A stretch of DNA of 35,018 nt from Sphingomonadaceae bacterium (GTDB taxonomy: Bacteria > Pseudomonadota > Alphaproteobacteria > Sphingomonadales > Sphingomonadaceae), in contig JADLBY010000015.1 of NCBI GenBank assembly GCA_020847445.1, positions 1 through 35,018 of the forward strand, written 5' to 3'. The notes beneath the pieces were generated by a model, which saw nothing but the letters and a program-made list of their open reading frames with translations, was not told the origin of the DNA and searched no databases. Below are positions 8,195 to 16,260 of the stretch, piece after piece. A program made the position numbers and the translations under genes. Within the stretch, counting starts at the first letter, position 1, and each line of letters starts with the position of its first letter.

Positions 8195-9716
8195 TGGCTG
8201 GAGCCGCCGCGCTGTGTTGACGGCCGGCATTGGCTTTGCCGGATTGTGCGCATATCGGTTGAGTGCAACCACGATCAGATTACCTGAAATATTCGCGCCG
8301 TCGGGACGGTATATTGGCAGCTTCGTGTACGATCCTGCCGATCAGGTAACGGTTCAGGCGCATCGCTATTCTGGATTACGTTATGGCAGGGCTGCACGGT
8401 TCCAGCCGCCAACGCTAGTACAATCAAAAAATTTGATGGATGAGCAGGCGCCGGGCTATGGTTCTGCTGCGCCACAACAAGGGTCAAAATACGATCCGAC
8501 ATCGGAAGACTGCCTTTTCCTAAATGTTTGGACGCCAGCCCATCTTTATGAAAGCAAAGGCCCGAAACTGCCCGTCATGGTCTATTTCCACGGCGGTGCC
8601 TATTCGACCGGCTCGGTTACCGATCCACTGAACGACGGTGCTGCCCTCGCCGCGCGCGGCGATGTGGTCGTGGTCACCGTCAACCACCGGCTCAATGCGC
8701 TGGGCTATCTCTATCTGCCGGACCGCTTCCCCGACAGCGGCAATAATGGCCAGCTCGATCTGATCTGCGCGCTGCAATGGGTGCAGCGCAACATATCTGC
8801 CTTTGGCGGTGACCCCGAAAATGTCACTGTCTTTGGCCAGTCGGGCGGGGGCGCGAAGATTGCGACGCTGATGGCAATGCCAGCCGCCAAGGGGCTGTTT
8901 CACAAGGCGATCACGATGAGCGGGCAGCAGGTAACGGCTTCCGGTCCGCTGAATGCAGCAAGGCGGGCGCAAGCGTTGCTCGATAGGCTCGGGTCCGGGG
9001 TCGATCCCGCAACCGCGCCGGTCGAACAGCTGGTGGCCGCACTGTCGGCAACCGATCCTATCCTTGGCGGCGGGGTCTATATGGGGCCGGTGCTCGACAT
9101 GCGGAACCTGTACCGCCACCCTTTCTGGCCCGATGCCGCGCCGCAGTCGCTCGATATGCCGATGCTGCTGGGTAATACCGTGGCGGAAACCCGCGCCTTC
9201 TTCCCGCCCGACCATCCCAGACTGAAGGGACTGGACTTTGGCAATCTGCCGCAGCGCATCGCCCCGGAAATGCGCATCGACGCCCGGCCCGACTGGGTGG
9301 TGGGGGAATTCCGCGCGCGCTATCCCAGGGACAGCGCCGAACAACTGTTCCACCGCATCGTCACCGCCGCGCGCAGCTGGCGCGGGCAGGTGGAGGAGGC
9401 TGATGCACGGGCCCGCGCCGGGCGCGGCAACACTTTCGTTTACCAGCTCGACTTCGAACAGGCGAAACATACCGACGATATCGGCTTGTCTTTCGGGACC
9501 ATTGCCAGCCCAACGCCAGCGCAGACGGCAATGAGCCAAACCGTAATGGACGCCTTCATCCGCTTTGCCAAAACCGGCAATCCCGGCTGGACTCCCTATG
9601 AGCTGAAAGCACGCAAGACGATGGTGTTCGATACCCAAAGTCGCGTCGTCGCCGATCCGCGCAAATGGGAACGCGAACTGTTCGCCCGCATCCCCTATGT
9701 GCAGCCGGGAACGTAA
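8181..9716 (+). CDS. Exported type-B carboxylesterase
   Basis: A 511-residue alpha/beta hydrolase of the carboxylesterase type B family. The N-terminus WSRRAVLTAG plus a hydrophobic stretch resembles a twin-arginine signal. Family segments present: SEDCLFLNVWTP, VYFHGGAY (oxyanion hole) and the nucleophile elbow FGQSGGGAK. An acidic residue in NTVAETRAFF and a His in KHTDDIGLSFG complete the expected triad. The elbow GQSGGG differs from the common GESAGG. A role in removing acyl or methyl esters from pectin is inferred from context. The start at 8181 overlaps kdgK and gives the signal sequence; longer frames add unrelated residues. Roughly 8205-8570 is visibly richer in A/T than the rest of the gene. 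Confidence 0.85.
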   Translation: MSGVDGWSRRAVLTAGIGFAGLCAYRLSATTIRLPEIFAPSGRYIGSFVYDPADQVTVQAHRYSGLRYGRAARFQPPTLVQSKNLMDEQAPGYGSAAPQQGSKYDPTSEDCLFLNVWTPAHLYESKGPKLPVMVYFHGGAYSTGSVTDPLNDGAALAARGDVVVVTVNHRLNALGYLYLPDRFPDSGNNGQLDLICALQWVQRNISAFGGDPENVTVFGQSGGGAKIATLMAMPAAKGLFHKAITMSGQQVTASGPLNAARRAQALLDRLGSGVDPATAPVEQLVAALSATDPILGGGVYMGPVLDMRNLYRHPFWPDAAPQSLDMPMLLGNTVAETRAFFPPDHPRLKGLDFGNLPQRIAPEMRIDARPDWVVGEFRARYPRDSAEQLFHRIVTAARSWRGQVEEADARARAGRGNTFVYQLDFEQAKHTDDIGLSFGTIASPTPAQTAMSQTVMDAFIRFAKTGNPGWTPYELKARKTMVFDTQSRVVADPRKWERELFARIPYVQPGT

Positions 9717-9718
9717 TA

Positions 9719-9737
9719 AATAGGGACTGTCCCTATT
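9719..9737. terminator. Palindromic bidirectional terminator / REP-like element
   Basis: AATAGGGACTGTCCCTATT is a perfect 9-bp inverted repeat around a single base, with a T run continuing to 9740 on the plus strand and an A run before it. It lies directly after the esterase stop and contains the stop codon of the convergent cupin gene, so it probably terminates both transcripts. Confidence 0.65.
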
Positions 9738-10119
9738 TTTGATTATTCGGATAGCTGATGATGATCGTCAGCGGTTTCCTGCCCAGCTGTTTGATGCCGA
9801 CCACCGCATCCTTGTACAGATAGGCCGCCATTCCGGGTTTCAAACGCTGCGTCACGCCGTCGCTGGTCACATCGCCTTCGCCCGAAAGCACATAATAGAC
9901 CTCGTCATGCGCGATCGGGTGCAGGCCGATCGCGGCGCCCCGGTGCAGCACGCGCTTGCGGAATTCCATCGCGCGCGGAGGCGGCGCGGCGTCGCTGATC
10001 CGATAGGCGGTCGACAGGCCGATATTGCCGTGCGGCGGTGGCTCCTCGCGCCGCACATCCTCTTCGTGCACCACAACCATCGGCGGCGCAGCCATAGCCA
10101 GTAACAGCGACAGCATCAT
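9733..10119 (-). CDS. Small exported cupin-domain protein
   Basis: A 128-residue protein starting with a hydrophobic stretch (MMLSLLLAMAAPPMVVV) that looks like a short signal peptide or anchor, followed by one cupin barrel. Cupin motif 1 is recognisable (H67, H71, E73 in GLHPIAHDEVYYVLSGEG). Motif 2 (LKPGMAAYLYKDAVVGI) lacks the usual His. The start codon overlaps the pectate lyase stop as ATGA, so the two are translationally coupled. KdgF, which linearises unsaturated galacturonate, is also a small cupin. That role is possible by context, but the incomplete metal site and apparent export argue for caution. Its stop codon lies in the palindrome at 9719-9737. Confidence 0.75.
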   Translation of the reverse strand: MMLSLLLAMAAPPMVVVHEEDVRREEPPPHGNIGLSTAYRISDAAPPPRAMEFRKRVLHRGAAIGLHPIAHDEVYYVLSGEGDVTSDGVTQRLKPGMAAYLYKDAVVGIKQLGRKPLTIIISYPNNQK

Positions 10120-11453
10120 TGCCGCATGCTCCGGTCGCGCGGGGAGAGCGCCTCCTGCGGCCCGCTTGTCTGGCCCGGATATGTGCCCGATTTCGGCTCC
10201 ATCGTGTCGAGGTTCCAATCGGCTTCGACAAAAGGTGCGGTCACAGCCTTGACCGCGCCGTAACTGCCGACCTCGCCTTCATCGTCGATAATCTCGCCGC
10301 GTCCTTCGGCGACGAAAAACAGCACGCGGATATCGTGCGCATCGCGGTCCCACGGCCGGGCCCCGGCCAGCGCCAGCACATGGGTTTCGACGTCGCGCGC
10401 CGGCAGCACCTGCAGCCCGGGCCACCAGCTGACCGGTTTCTTCGCGGCGATGATCCGCGCATGGGTTTCTCCATAGCGACCCAATTGCGGCAGCGGCACA
10501 CCATGTTTGTCGACCGCGATATTGTCCTTGCCATAATAGAGCAGATCGCCATCGCCGCCGAGCATCAGGAAGGGCAGCCCCGCATCGGTCGATGGCCCGC
10601 CGCGCATCACATTGCCGACCGCCGACAGCTCACCCGTGACATAGGGGTGTCCGGCCCATTCGAGCGCCATCAGATTGTAATGCACCGCGCGCTTGCCCGG
10701 ATCATAGATCAGGTTGTTGACCATCGCCGCCTGCACGCCACCTTTCAACAGCGGCGAACGCTCGACATTATGCGCCCAGATGTTGCGATAGAACAGGATG
10801 CCGGTCGTATTATCGTGCACCAGCGATCCCTTGCTGTGCTCGCCCTTGGGGTGGCTCGAATCGGCCAGGCCTTCGGCCGCCAGATTATAGCTGAAGGTGA
10901 TGTTGCGGCTGGTGCCGCGCCGCCAGTCCTCCACGCTGTTGCCGGTGAAACGCGGGCCCGAGGCGGACATATTCTCGTCGATCCCCCACATGAAGGTGCA
11001 GTGATCGATGATCACATTGTGCGCGGCGACGGTGGAGATCGAATCGGCTTCCCAGCCGCTCATCCGCTTCTCGCCATCGGCACCGGTGCGGACGCGGATA
11101 TGGCGGATGATGACGTCGTGCGTCTTGAGGTCGATACCGCCCTTGATCAGTGTGATTCCGGGCGAGGGCGCGGTCTGCCCGGCTATCGTCAGAAAGGGTT
11201 CGGTGATCTGCAGGCTGGTCTTGCCCAGATCAATCTGGCCTGCCACTTCGAACACCACGATGCGCGGCCCCTTTGCCTCGATAGCGGCTTTCAAACTGCC
11301 CGGCCCGTCGGCGTTCAGATTGGTCACACGGATGATCTGCCCGCCGCGCCCGCCGGGCGTTTCGCTGGCCCAGCCGACGGCTCCGGGAAAGGCAGGGGTG
11401 GCCACCGCCGGCGTGGCGGCCGCCAGGATCAGACAGGCAATTATCGTACGCAA
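10116..11453 (-). CDS. Secreted pectate lyase, polysaccharide lyase family 1-like
   Basis: A 445-residue right-handed beta-helix lyase. A signal peptide (MRTIIACLILAAATPAVA) precedes AFPGAVGWASETPGGRGG, the usual start of bacterial pectate lyases of this type. Helix-turn segments typical of the family follow: RVTNLNADGPGSLKAAIEA, LTIAGQTAPSPGITL, VIIRHIRVRTG, NVIIDHCTFMWGIDENMS and HNVERSPLLKGG. It should cleave polygalacturonate by beta-elimination outside the cytoplasm or in the periplasm, giving unsaturated oligogalacturonates for the DhuI-like/KduD branch. The start is a TTG eight bases after GGAGG; the longer ATG frame would spoil the signal peptide. A LacI operator lies upstream at 11516. 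Confidence 0.9.
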   Translation of the reverse strand: MRTIIACLILAAATPAVATPAFPGAVGWASETPGGRGGQIIRVTNLNADGPGSLKAAIEAKGPRIVVFEVAGQIDLGKTSLQITEPFLTIAGQTAPSPGITLIKGGIDLKTHDVIIRHIRVRTGADGEKRMSGWEADSISTVAAHNVIIDHCTFMWGIDENMSASGPRFTGNSVEDWRRGTSRNITFSYNLAAEGLADSSHPKGEHSKGSLVHDNTTGILFYRNIWAHNVERSPLLKGGVQAAMVNNLIYDPGKRAVHYNLMALEWAGHPYVTGELSAVGNVMRGGPSTDAGLPFLMLGGDGDLLYYGKDNIAVDKHGVPLPQLGRYGETHARIIAAKKPVSWWPGLQVLPARDVETHVLALAGARPWDRDAHDIRVLFFVAEGRGEIIDDEGEVGSYGAVKAVTAPFVEADWNLDTMEPKSGTYPGQTSGPQEALSPRDRSMRQ

Positions 11454-11515
11454 CGGGACAACCTCCAATTTCTTGCAGCATCTTGACATGAGCCGCGCTT
11501 TATCACAATGTTCTT

Positions 11516-11531
11516 ATGACACCGGTTACCA
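11516..11531. promoter_or_regulatory. Putative LacI-family operator 3
   Basis: ATGACACCGGTTACCA lies between the divergent pectate lyase and TonB-receptor genes, 63 bp from the lyase start. It is identical over 15 bases to operator 2. Its centre is 135 bp from operator 4, a spacing that would allow a DNA loop across the shared control region. Confidence 0.72.
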
Positions 11532-11650
11532 TAAAGCAATTCCGCCGGATTATCAGATCGCAGAAAATGCGGCAAATCCGGAGAAATCAAACAGAAACCG
11601 GGCAATATGGGACAGAGGAGGGCGCTTGATCTGCCTTTGTCCGAATCACT

Positions 11651-11666
11651 TAGACACCGGTGTCAT
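11651..11666. promoter_or_regulatory. Putative LacI-family operator 4
   Basis: TAGACACCGGTGTCAT contains the perfect 12-bp palindrome GACACCGGTGTC, the most symmetrical of the four sites. It lies 25 bp before the TonB-receptor start, where bound repressor would block transcription or early elongation. Confidence 0.75.
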
Positions 11667-11690
11667 AACCGGAATTTAGGGGAGTTTGTA

Positions 11691-14543
11691 ATGAAAGTCT
11701 CGAAAAACGCTTCGTCCAGGCAGTTGATGGTGCACCTTCTGTCCGCGACTTCGATTGCCGTGCTGGCCGCCGGTTCGGCGCAGGCCCAGGAAGCGCCCGC
11801 CGAAGATGCCGTCGCCACCGAAGCCGCAGCCGAGGACGAAATCGTCGTCACCGGTTTCCGCCAGTCGCTGGAGGCGGCGCTGAACGTCAAGCGCGACTCG
11901 GTCGCAGCCGTCGATGCCATCGTTGCCGAAGACATTGCCAAATTCCCCGACCAGAACCTTGCCGAATCGCTGCAGCGTATTCCGGGCATCTCTATCTCGC
12001 GTGATGCAGGCGAAGGGCGCGCAATCACCGTGCGCGGCCTTTCGAGCCAGTTTACCCGCGTTCGTGTCAACGGCATGGAAACCATCGCCACCTCGACCGA
12101 CGGCGCCGCTGCAAATCGCGACCGCGCTTTCGATTTCAACGTGTTCGCGTCAGAACTGTTCAGCAGCCTCGTCGTCCACAAAACCGCTTCGGCCTCGCTC
12201 GATGAAGGTTCGCTCGGGGCGGTCGTCGATCTCAACACCGGCAACCCGCTGGGCGGCAAGTCCGGGCTTCGGGGCGCCGTCTCGGTCATTGGCTCCTATA
12301 ACGATCTGTCCAAGGATTTTGGTCCGCGGCTTGCGGGCCTGCTCAGCTGGCGCAACGACGCAGGCACCTTCGGCATTTCGGCCTCGGCTGCCTATTCGAA
12401 AACCAATGTGCTGGAACTGGGCAACAACACCGTCCGCTGGGCGCAAGCCCGTTTCGACGGTGTGGGCACGACCAACTGCTTCACCACCCAGAATTCGGGC
12501 GGCACCTATGTTGCGAGCGCGGCTTGCGACCAGGCGGCACTTGCATTCCACCCGCGCATCCCGCGTTATGGTGAGGTCGCCCATGATCGTGAACGTCTGG
12601 GCCTGACGGGATCGGTCCAGTTCGCGCCCACCGATTCGACCAAATTGTCGATCGACGCGCTCTATTCGAAATTCAGCGAGGATCGCGCGGAGTCCTGGGG
12701 CGAAGTGTTGCTGCGTTCGAATGAACGTTCGATCAATGTCGTCAACCCGGTCTATGATTCGAACAACAACATGATTTCGGCGACGCTCAACGACGCCTGG
12801 GTCCGCACCGAATCCTATCTGCGCAAAAGCTCGACCGAATTTTATCAGGTCGGCGGAACATGGGACCAGGATCTGGGTGACCGCTTCCGCTTCACCCTGA
12901 CCGGCGGGGTTTCCAAATCGAACGCCGACATCCCCGTCGAAACCACGATCGTCTTCGACGATCGCGATGCGCAGGGCTATCAGTTCGACTATAGCGATAT
13001 GGCCAATCCGCGGCTGACCTTTGGCACCAGCGTGACCACGCCCGGCAATTTCCAGCTGGCTGAAATCAGGGACCGGCCGTCCAACGTCACCAACCGTTTC
13101 AAGACCGTGCAACTGCGGACCGAATGGGATGTGGTCGACGATTTTACCGTCAAGCTCGGTGGCGTCTGGCGCCGGTTCGACTTTGATACCGTTGCCTTCA
13201 CCCGCGACACTGCGGTGTGCGGCAATGGTGGTGTCGATCGCGTGCTGGGAACGCTGACATGCTCCGCCACGTCGGCCTTTGGCCCGACCGCCGTCTATGG
13301 CTTCCCTGTCACCGCAGCGCTGTCGCAGCTGTTCAATCTCGGCAAGGCAGGACAGCCGGACGGTAACACGAACAGCTGGCTGGTGCCGAATATCGACGCG
13401 TCGGCTGCCTTTACCAACCTGTACAACCGCGCCCTCGTCGTCGATGCGGGCAACAATCGCGGCGTGAGGGAAGAAACCAAGGGCGCCTATTTCCAGGTCG
13501 ACGGCAAGGGCGAATTGCTTGGCCTCGAATATGCGGTCAACGCCGGTGTCCGCTATGTCAAAACCAGCCAGTCGTCCTACGGACTGGTCGGGGCGGTCAA
13601 TGCAACGGTCAAGCGCAGCTATGAAGACTGGCTGCCGTCTGCCAATATCGCGCTGTATCCGGCCGAAAATGTGATCATCCGTGCGGCGGTCGCGGATGTG
13701 ATGACACGCCCGACGCTGGGGTCGCTAACCCCGGGCGGTTCGGTCGACGGTTTCAACTTCCGCGTGACCAGCGGCAACCCCTTCCTGGAACCCTATCGGG
13801 CCACCAATTATGACCTGGCGCTCGAATGGTATTTCGCTCCGCAGGCGATCCTGTCGGTCGCGCTGTTCAAAAAGGATGTGCATAGCTTCACACGGTCGGC
13901 GTCAGTTACCGGCGCAACCTTCACGCAAACGGGGCTGCCGGTATCGGTGATCAATCCTTCGTCGCCCGCTGCGCTGAACCCGGCATTGCAGTCGCAGCCG
14001 ATCTGGACATTGGCGACCACCGTGAACGGCACGGGCGCGACGCTGAAGGGTGTCGAACTGGCGGCGCAAGTGCCGTTCAAGACATTTGCCGATGGTTTCC
14101 TGGGCAATTTCGGTGTTCTGGCCAATGCGACCTTCATCGACTCCGGCGCTGATTTCACCCTGCAGGGCCCGGCCATCGTCTCGGGCGGTGCGCTTCAGAA
14201 TGTCACCCTGAGCACGTCGCTCGCCAATGTCTCCAAGCGCGCCTATAATGGCACGCTCTATTATGACGACGGCGCGTTCAGTGCGCGTGTGATGGTCAGC
14301 TATCGCAGCCGCTATCACGAAGGCGCGAGCGGCACGGGCAATGTGCTGGAAGGTTATGGCGCAACCACGAACCTCGACGCATCGATGCGCTACAAGCTGA
14401 CCGAATGGCTCGAACTTTCGGTCGAGGGCAACAATCTGCTCGACACCTATCGCTATCGCTTCACCGATATCGATGCGGACCGGAACTATGAAAACAACCA
14501 TTTCGGCCGCACCATCCTGTTCGGTGCACGTATGAAGATCTAG
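11691..14543 (+). CDS. TonB-dependent outer-membrane receptor, probable pectin-oligomer importer
   Basis: A 950-residue TonB-dependent receptor. A signal peptide ends in AGSAQAQ near residue 31 and a TonB box follows (DEIVVTG near 50). The plug domain includes KRDSVAAVDAIVAEDIAKFP and LAESLQRIPGISISRDAG, the typical sphingomonad/Caulobacter carbohydrate-receptor plug. A 22-strand barrel region should extend to the C-terminus (FGRTILFGARMKI). The ATG at 11691 follows GGGGAG and gives the signal peptide. Flanked by pectate lyase and GH43 and preceded by two operators, it likely imports oligogalacturonides or arabinan-bearing fragments across the outer membrane. The exact ligand cannot be read from sequence. 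Confidence 0.94.
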   Translation: MKVSKNASSRQLMVHLLSATSIAVLAAGSAQAQEAPAEDAVATEAAAEDEIVVTGFRQSLEAALNVKRDSVAAVDAIVAEDIAKFPDQNLAESLQRIPGISISRDAGEGRAITVRGLSSQFTRVRVNGMETIATSTDGAAANRDRAFDFNVFASELFSSLVVHKTASASLDEGSLGAVVDLNTGNPLGGKSGLRGAVSVIGSYNDLSKDFGPRLAGLLSWRNDAGTFGISASAAYSKTNVLELGNNTVRWAQARFDGVGTTNCFTTQNSGGTYVASAACDQAALAFHPRIPRYGEVAHDRERLGLTGSVQFAPTDSTKLSIDALYSKFSEDRAESWGEVLLRSNERSINVVNPVYDSNNNMISATLNDAWVRTESYLRKSSTEFYQVGGTWDQDLGDRFRFTLTGGVSKSNADIPVETTIVFDDRDAQGYQFDYSDMANPRLTFGTSVTTPGNFQLAEIRDRPSNVTNRFKTVQLRTEWDVVDDFTVKLGGVWRRFDFDTVAFTRDTAVCGNGGVDRVLGTLTCSATSAFGPTAVYGFPVTAALSQLFNLGKAGQPDGNTNSWLVPNIDASAAFTNLYNRALVVDAGNNRGVREETKGAYFQVDGKGELLGLEYAVNAGVRYVKTSQSSYGLVGAVNATVKRSYEDWLPSANIALYPAENVIIRAAVADVMTRPTLGSLTPGGSVDGFNFRVTSGNPFLEPYRATNYDLALEWYFAPQAILSVALFKKDVHSFTRSASVTGATFTQTGLPVSVINPSSPAALNPALQSQPIWTLATTVNGTGATLKGVELAAQVPFKTFADGFLGNFGVLANATFIDSGADFTLQGPAIVSGGALQNVTLSTSLANVSKRAYNGTLYYDDGAFSARVMVSYRSRYHEGASGTGNVLEGYGATTNLDASMRYKLTEWLELSVEGNNLLDTYRYRFTDIDADRNYENNHFGRTILFGARMKI

Positions 14544-14576
14544 TCGCCGGTCCGGGTCGCAACGGGATTGGGCGCG

Positions 14577-14617
14577 GGGCCGGTTTCCTTCCCAGGGGAA
14601 GCCGGCCCTGTTTTTTT
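14577..14617 (+). terminator. Strong intrinsic terminator after the TonB receptor
   Basis: GGGCCGGTTTCC pairs with GGAAGCCGGCCC over 12 bp (one G-U), followed by seven Ts. It ends 11 bp before the GH43 start. It should make receptor mRNA more abundant than the downstream enzyme mRNA, unless a promoter in the 85-bp gap supplies the latter. Confidence 0.88.
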
Positions 14618-14628
14618 CGGGATACATC

Positions 14629-16260
14629 ATGATTGATCGTCGCAAAGGATTGAAACTGGCGGCTTTGGCAGCGTTCTGGCCCAGGGGATTACTGGCGCAG
14701 GGTTCGGCAGCCAGCTCCTCGCTCGATCCCTATTCCGGCATGCAATGGGGCAAGGGCTATGAAGGCCAGCGCAAGGCCGATCTGGGCGACGGGACTTTTC
14801 TGAATCCCATTTTCGCAGGCGACCATCCGGACCCCGCGCTGCTGTGCGACGGCGACGATCATTATCTGACCTTTTCCAGTTTCGACGCCTATCCAGGCAT
14901 CACTATCTGGCACAGCCGCGACCTGGTGAACTGGCGACCGGTCACGGCGGCGTTGCGCCACCCGGTCGGTTCGGTCTGGGCACCCGATCTGGTCCGGCAT
15001 GCTGGCCGCTATTACTGCTATATTCCGGCGCGGACGGCCGACCGACGCTCGATCTATGTCATCACAGCGGATCGCATCGAAGGGCCGTGGAGCCCCCCGG
15101 TCGACCTCAACCTACCCATCCATATCGATCCCGCCCATGTCGCCGACGAAAAGGGACGGCGCTGGCTTTTCCTGTCGGGCGGAGATCGCGTCCGCCTCAG
15201 CGATGACGGCATGGCAACCATCGGCGAGGTCGAGCATGTCTATGATCCCTGGCGCTATCCCGAAGAATGGGTGGTCGAAACTTTCGCTCCCGAAGGGCCC
15301 AAGATCGTCAAGCGCGACGGCTGGTGGTACATGACAACCGCTGTGGGGGGCACCGCAGGCCCGCCAACCGGCCATATGGTTATCATGGCACGCAGTCGTT
15401 CGCTGGCCGGTCCATGGGAGAACTGCCCCCGAAATCCGCTGATCCGTACGCAGTCCGCGCGCGAGAAATGGTGGTCAAGGGGCCATGCAACGCTGTTCGA
15501 AGGGCCGGGCGGGCAATGGTGGATGATGTACCATGGCTATGAAAACGGCTTCTGGACGCTTGGCCGCCAGACCCTGCTGGAGCCGGTGAAATGGGGGGCG
15601 GACGGCTGGCCGGTGCCACAGGGCGGGGACTTGTCAGCCCCGCTCGCGAAGCCGGTCGACGCGGGCAGCGCGCCGCATGGCATGCCGCTGTCGGACGATT
15701 TTTCCAGCGACCGGATGGGCACCTTGTGGGCATTCTATGATCCCGCCAGCGACGAAGCAAAGCGCGTATCGCGGGTAAATGGCACGCTGCACCTAATGGC
15801 AAAGGGGACAACCCCTTCCGACTGTTCGCCGCTGTGCTGCATTGCCGGGGACCAGGCCTATCGCGTGACCGTCGATATCGACGCTGATCCGGGTGCGGAA
15901 GGCGGCATCCTGCTCTATTACAACCGTCGGCTCTATGCCGGGCTGGGTATCGGCCAGGCGGGGCTGATGATGCACCGTTACGGCCTGCAACGCCCGCGCG
16001 GGGCCATTCCCGGGCAGCGGGATACAGGCGAAAAGGCGTTCGGCAAACTGGCGATCCGGCTGACCAACGACCGCAACATCCTGACGATCCATACAAGTGA
16101 TGACGGTCGCAAGAGCTGGCGCAAGTTCGACGTGCAGATGGAAGTTTCCGGCTATCATCACAATGTCGCCTATGATTTCCTCTCGCTTCGCCCCGCCATC
16201 TATGCGGCAGGGGAAGGCGAGGTGCGTTTCCGCAATTTCACTTATGAGGCGCTGCCATGA
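14629..16260 (+). CDS. Exported glycoside hydrolase, family 43-like
   Basis: A 543-residue protein with a DRRKGLKLAALAAF twin-arginine-like signal, then a five-bladed propeller of the GH43 type. The expected catalytic acids are visible: D68 in DHPDPAL (base), D167 in HIDPAHV (pKa modulator) and E222 in FAPEGPKI (acid). After about residue 350 a second beta-sandwich domain begins (LSDDFSSDRMGTLWAFYDP), common in xylosidase/arabinofuranosidase members. It probably trims arabinose, xylose or galactose side chains from pectin; the substrate is inferred. The start lies just after the terminator, with only GGGA as ribosome site. It heads a tightly packed four-gene run. Confidence 0.88.
   Translation: MIDRRKGLKLAALAAFWPRGLLAQGSAASSSLDPYSGMQWGKGYEGQRKADLGDGTFLNPIFAGDHPDPALLCDGDDHYLTFSSFDAYPGITIWHSRDLVNWRPVTAALRHPVGSVWAPDLVRHAGRYYCYIPARTADRRSIYVITADRIEGPWSPPVDLNLPIHIDPAHVADEKGRRWLFLSGGDRVRLSDDGMATIGEVEHVYDPWRYPEEWVVETFAPEGPKIVKRDGWWYMTTAVGGTAGPPTGHMVIMARSRSLAGPWENCPRNPLIRTQSAREKWWSRGHATLFEGPGGQWWMMYHGYENGFWTLGRQTLLEPVKWGADGWPVPQGGDLSAPLAKPVDAGSAPHGMPLSDDFSSDRMGTLWAFYDPASDEAKRVSRVNGTLHLMAKGTTPSDCSPLCCIAGDQAYRVTVDIDADPGAEGGILLYYNRRLYAGLGIGQAGLMMHRYGLQRPRGAIPGQRDTGEKAFGKLAIRLTNDRNILTIHTSDDGRKSWRKFDVQMEVSGYHHNVAYDFLSLRPAIYAAGEGEVRFRNFTYEALP

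Noticed and set aside
6413-8272. 619-codon minus-strand frame opposite kduD and kdgK
   Set aside because: It spans two well-supported genes in antisense, is rich in Arg and His, and shows no domain; it is a mirror of the sense codon bias.
10119-11486. 455-codon plus-strand frame mirroring the pectate lyase
   Set aside because: The minus-strand protein has a signal peptide and lyase motifs; the mirror frame has none and no ribosome site.
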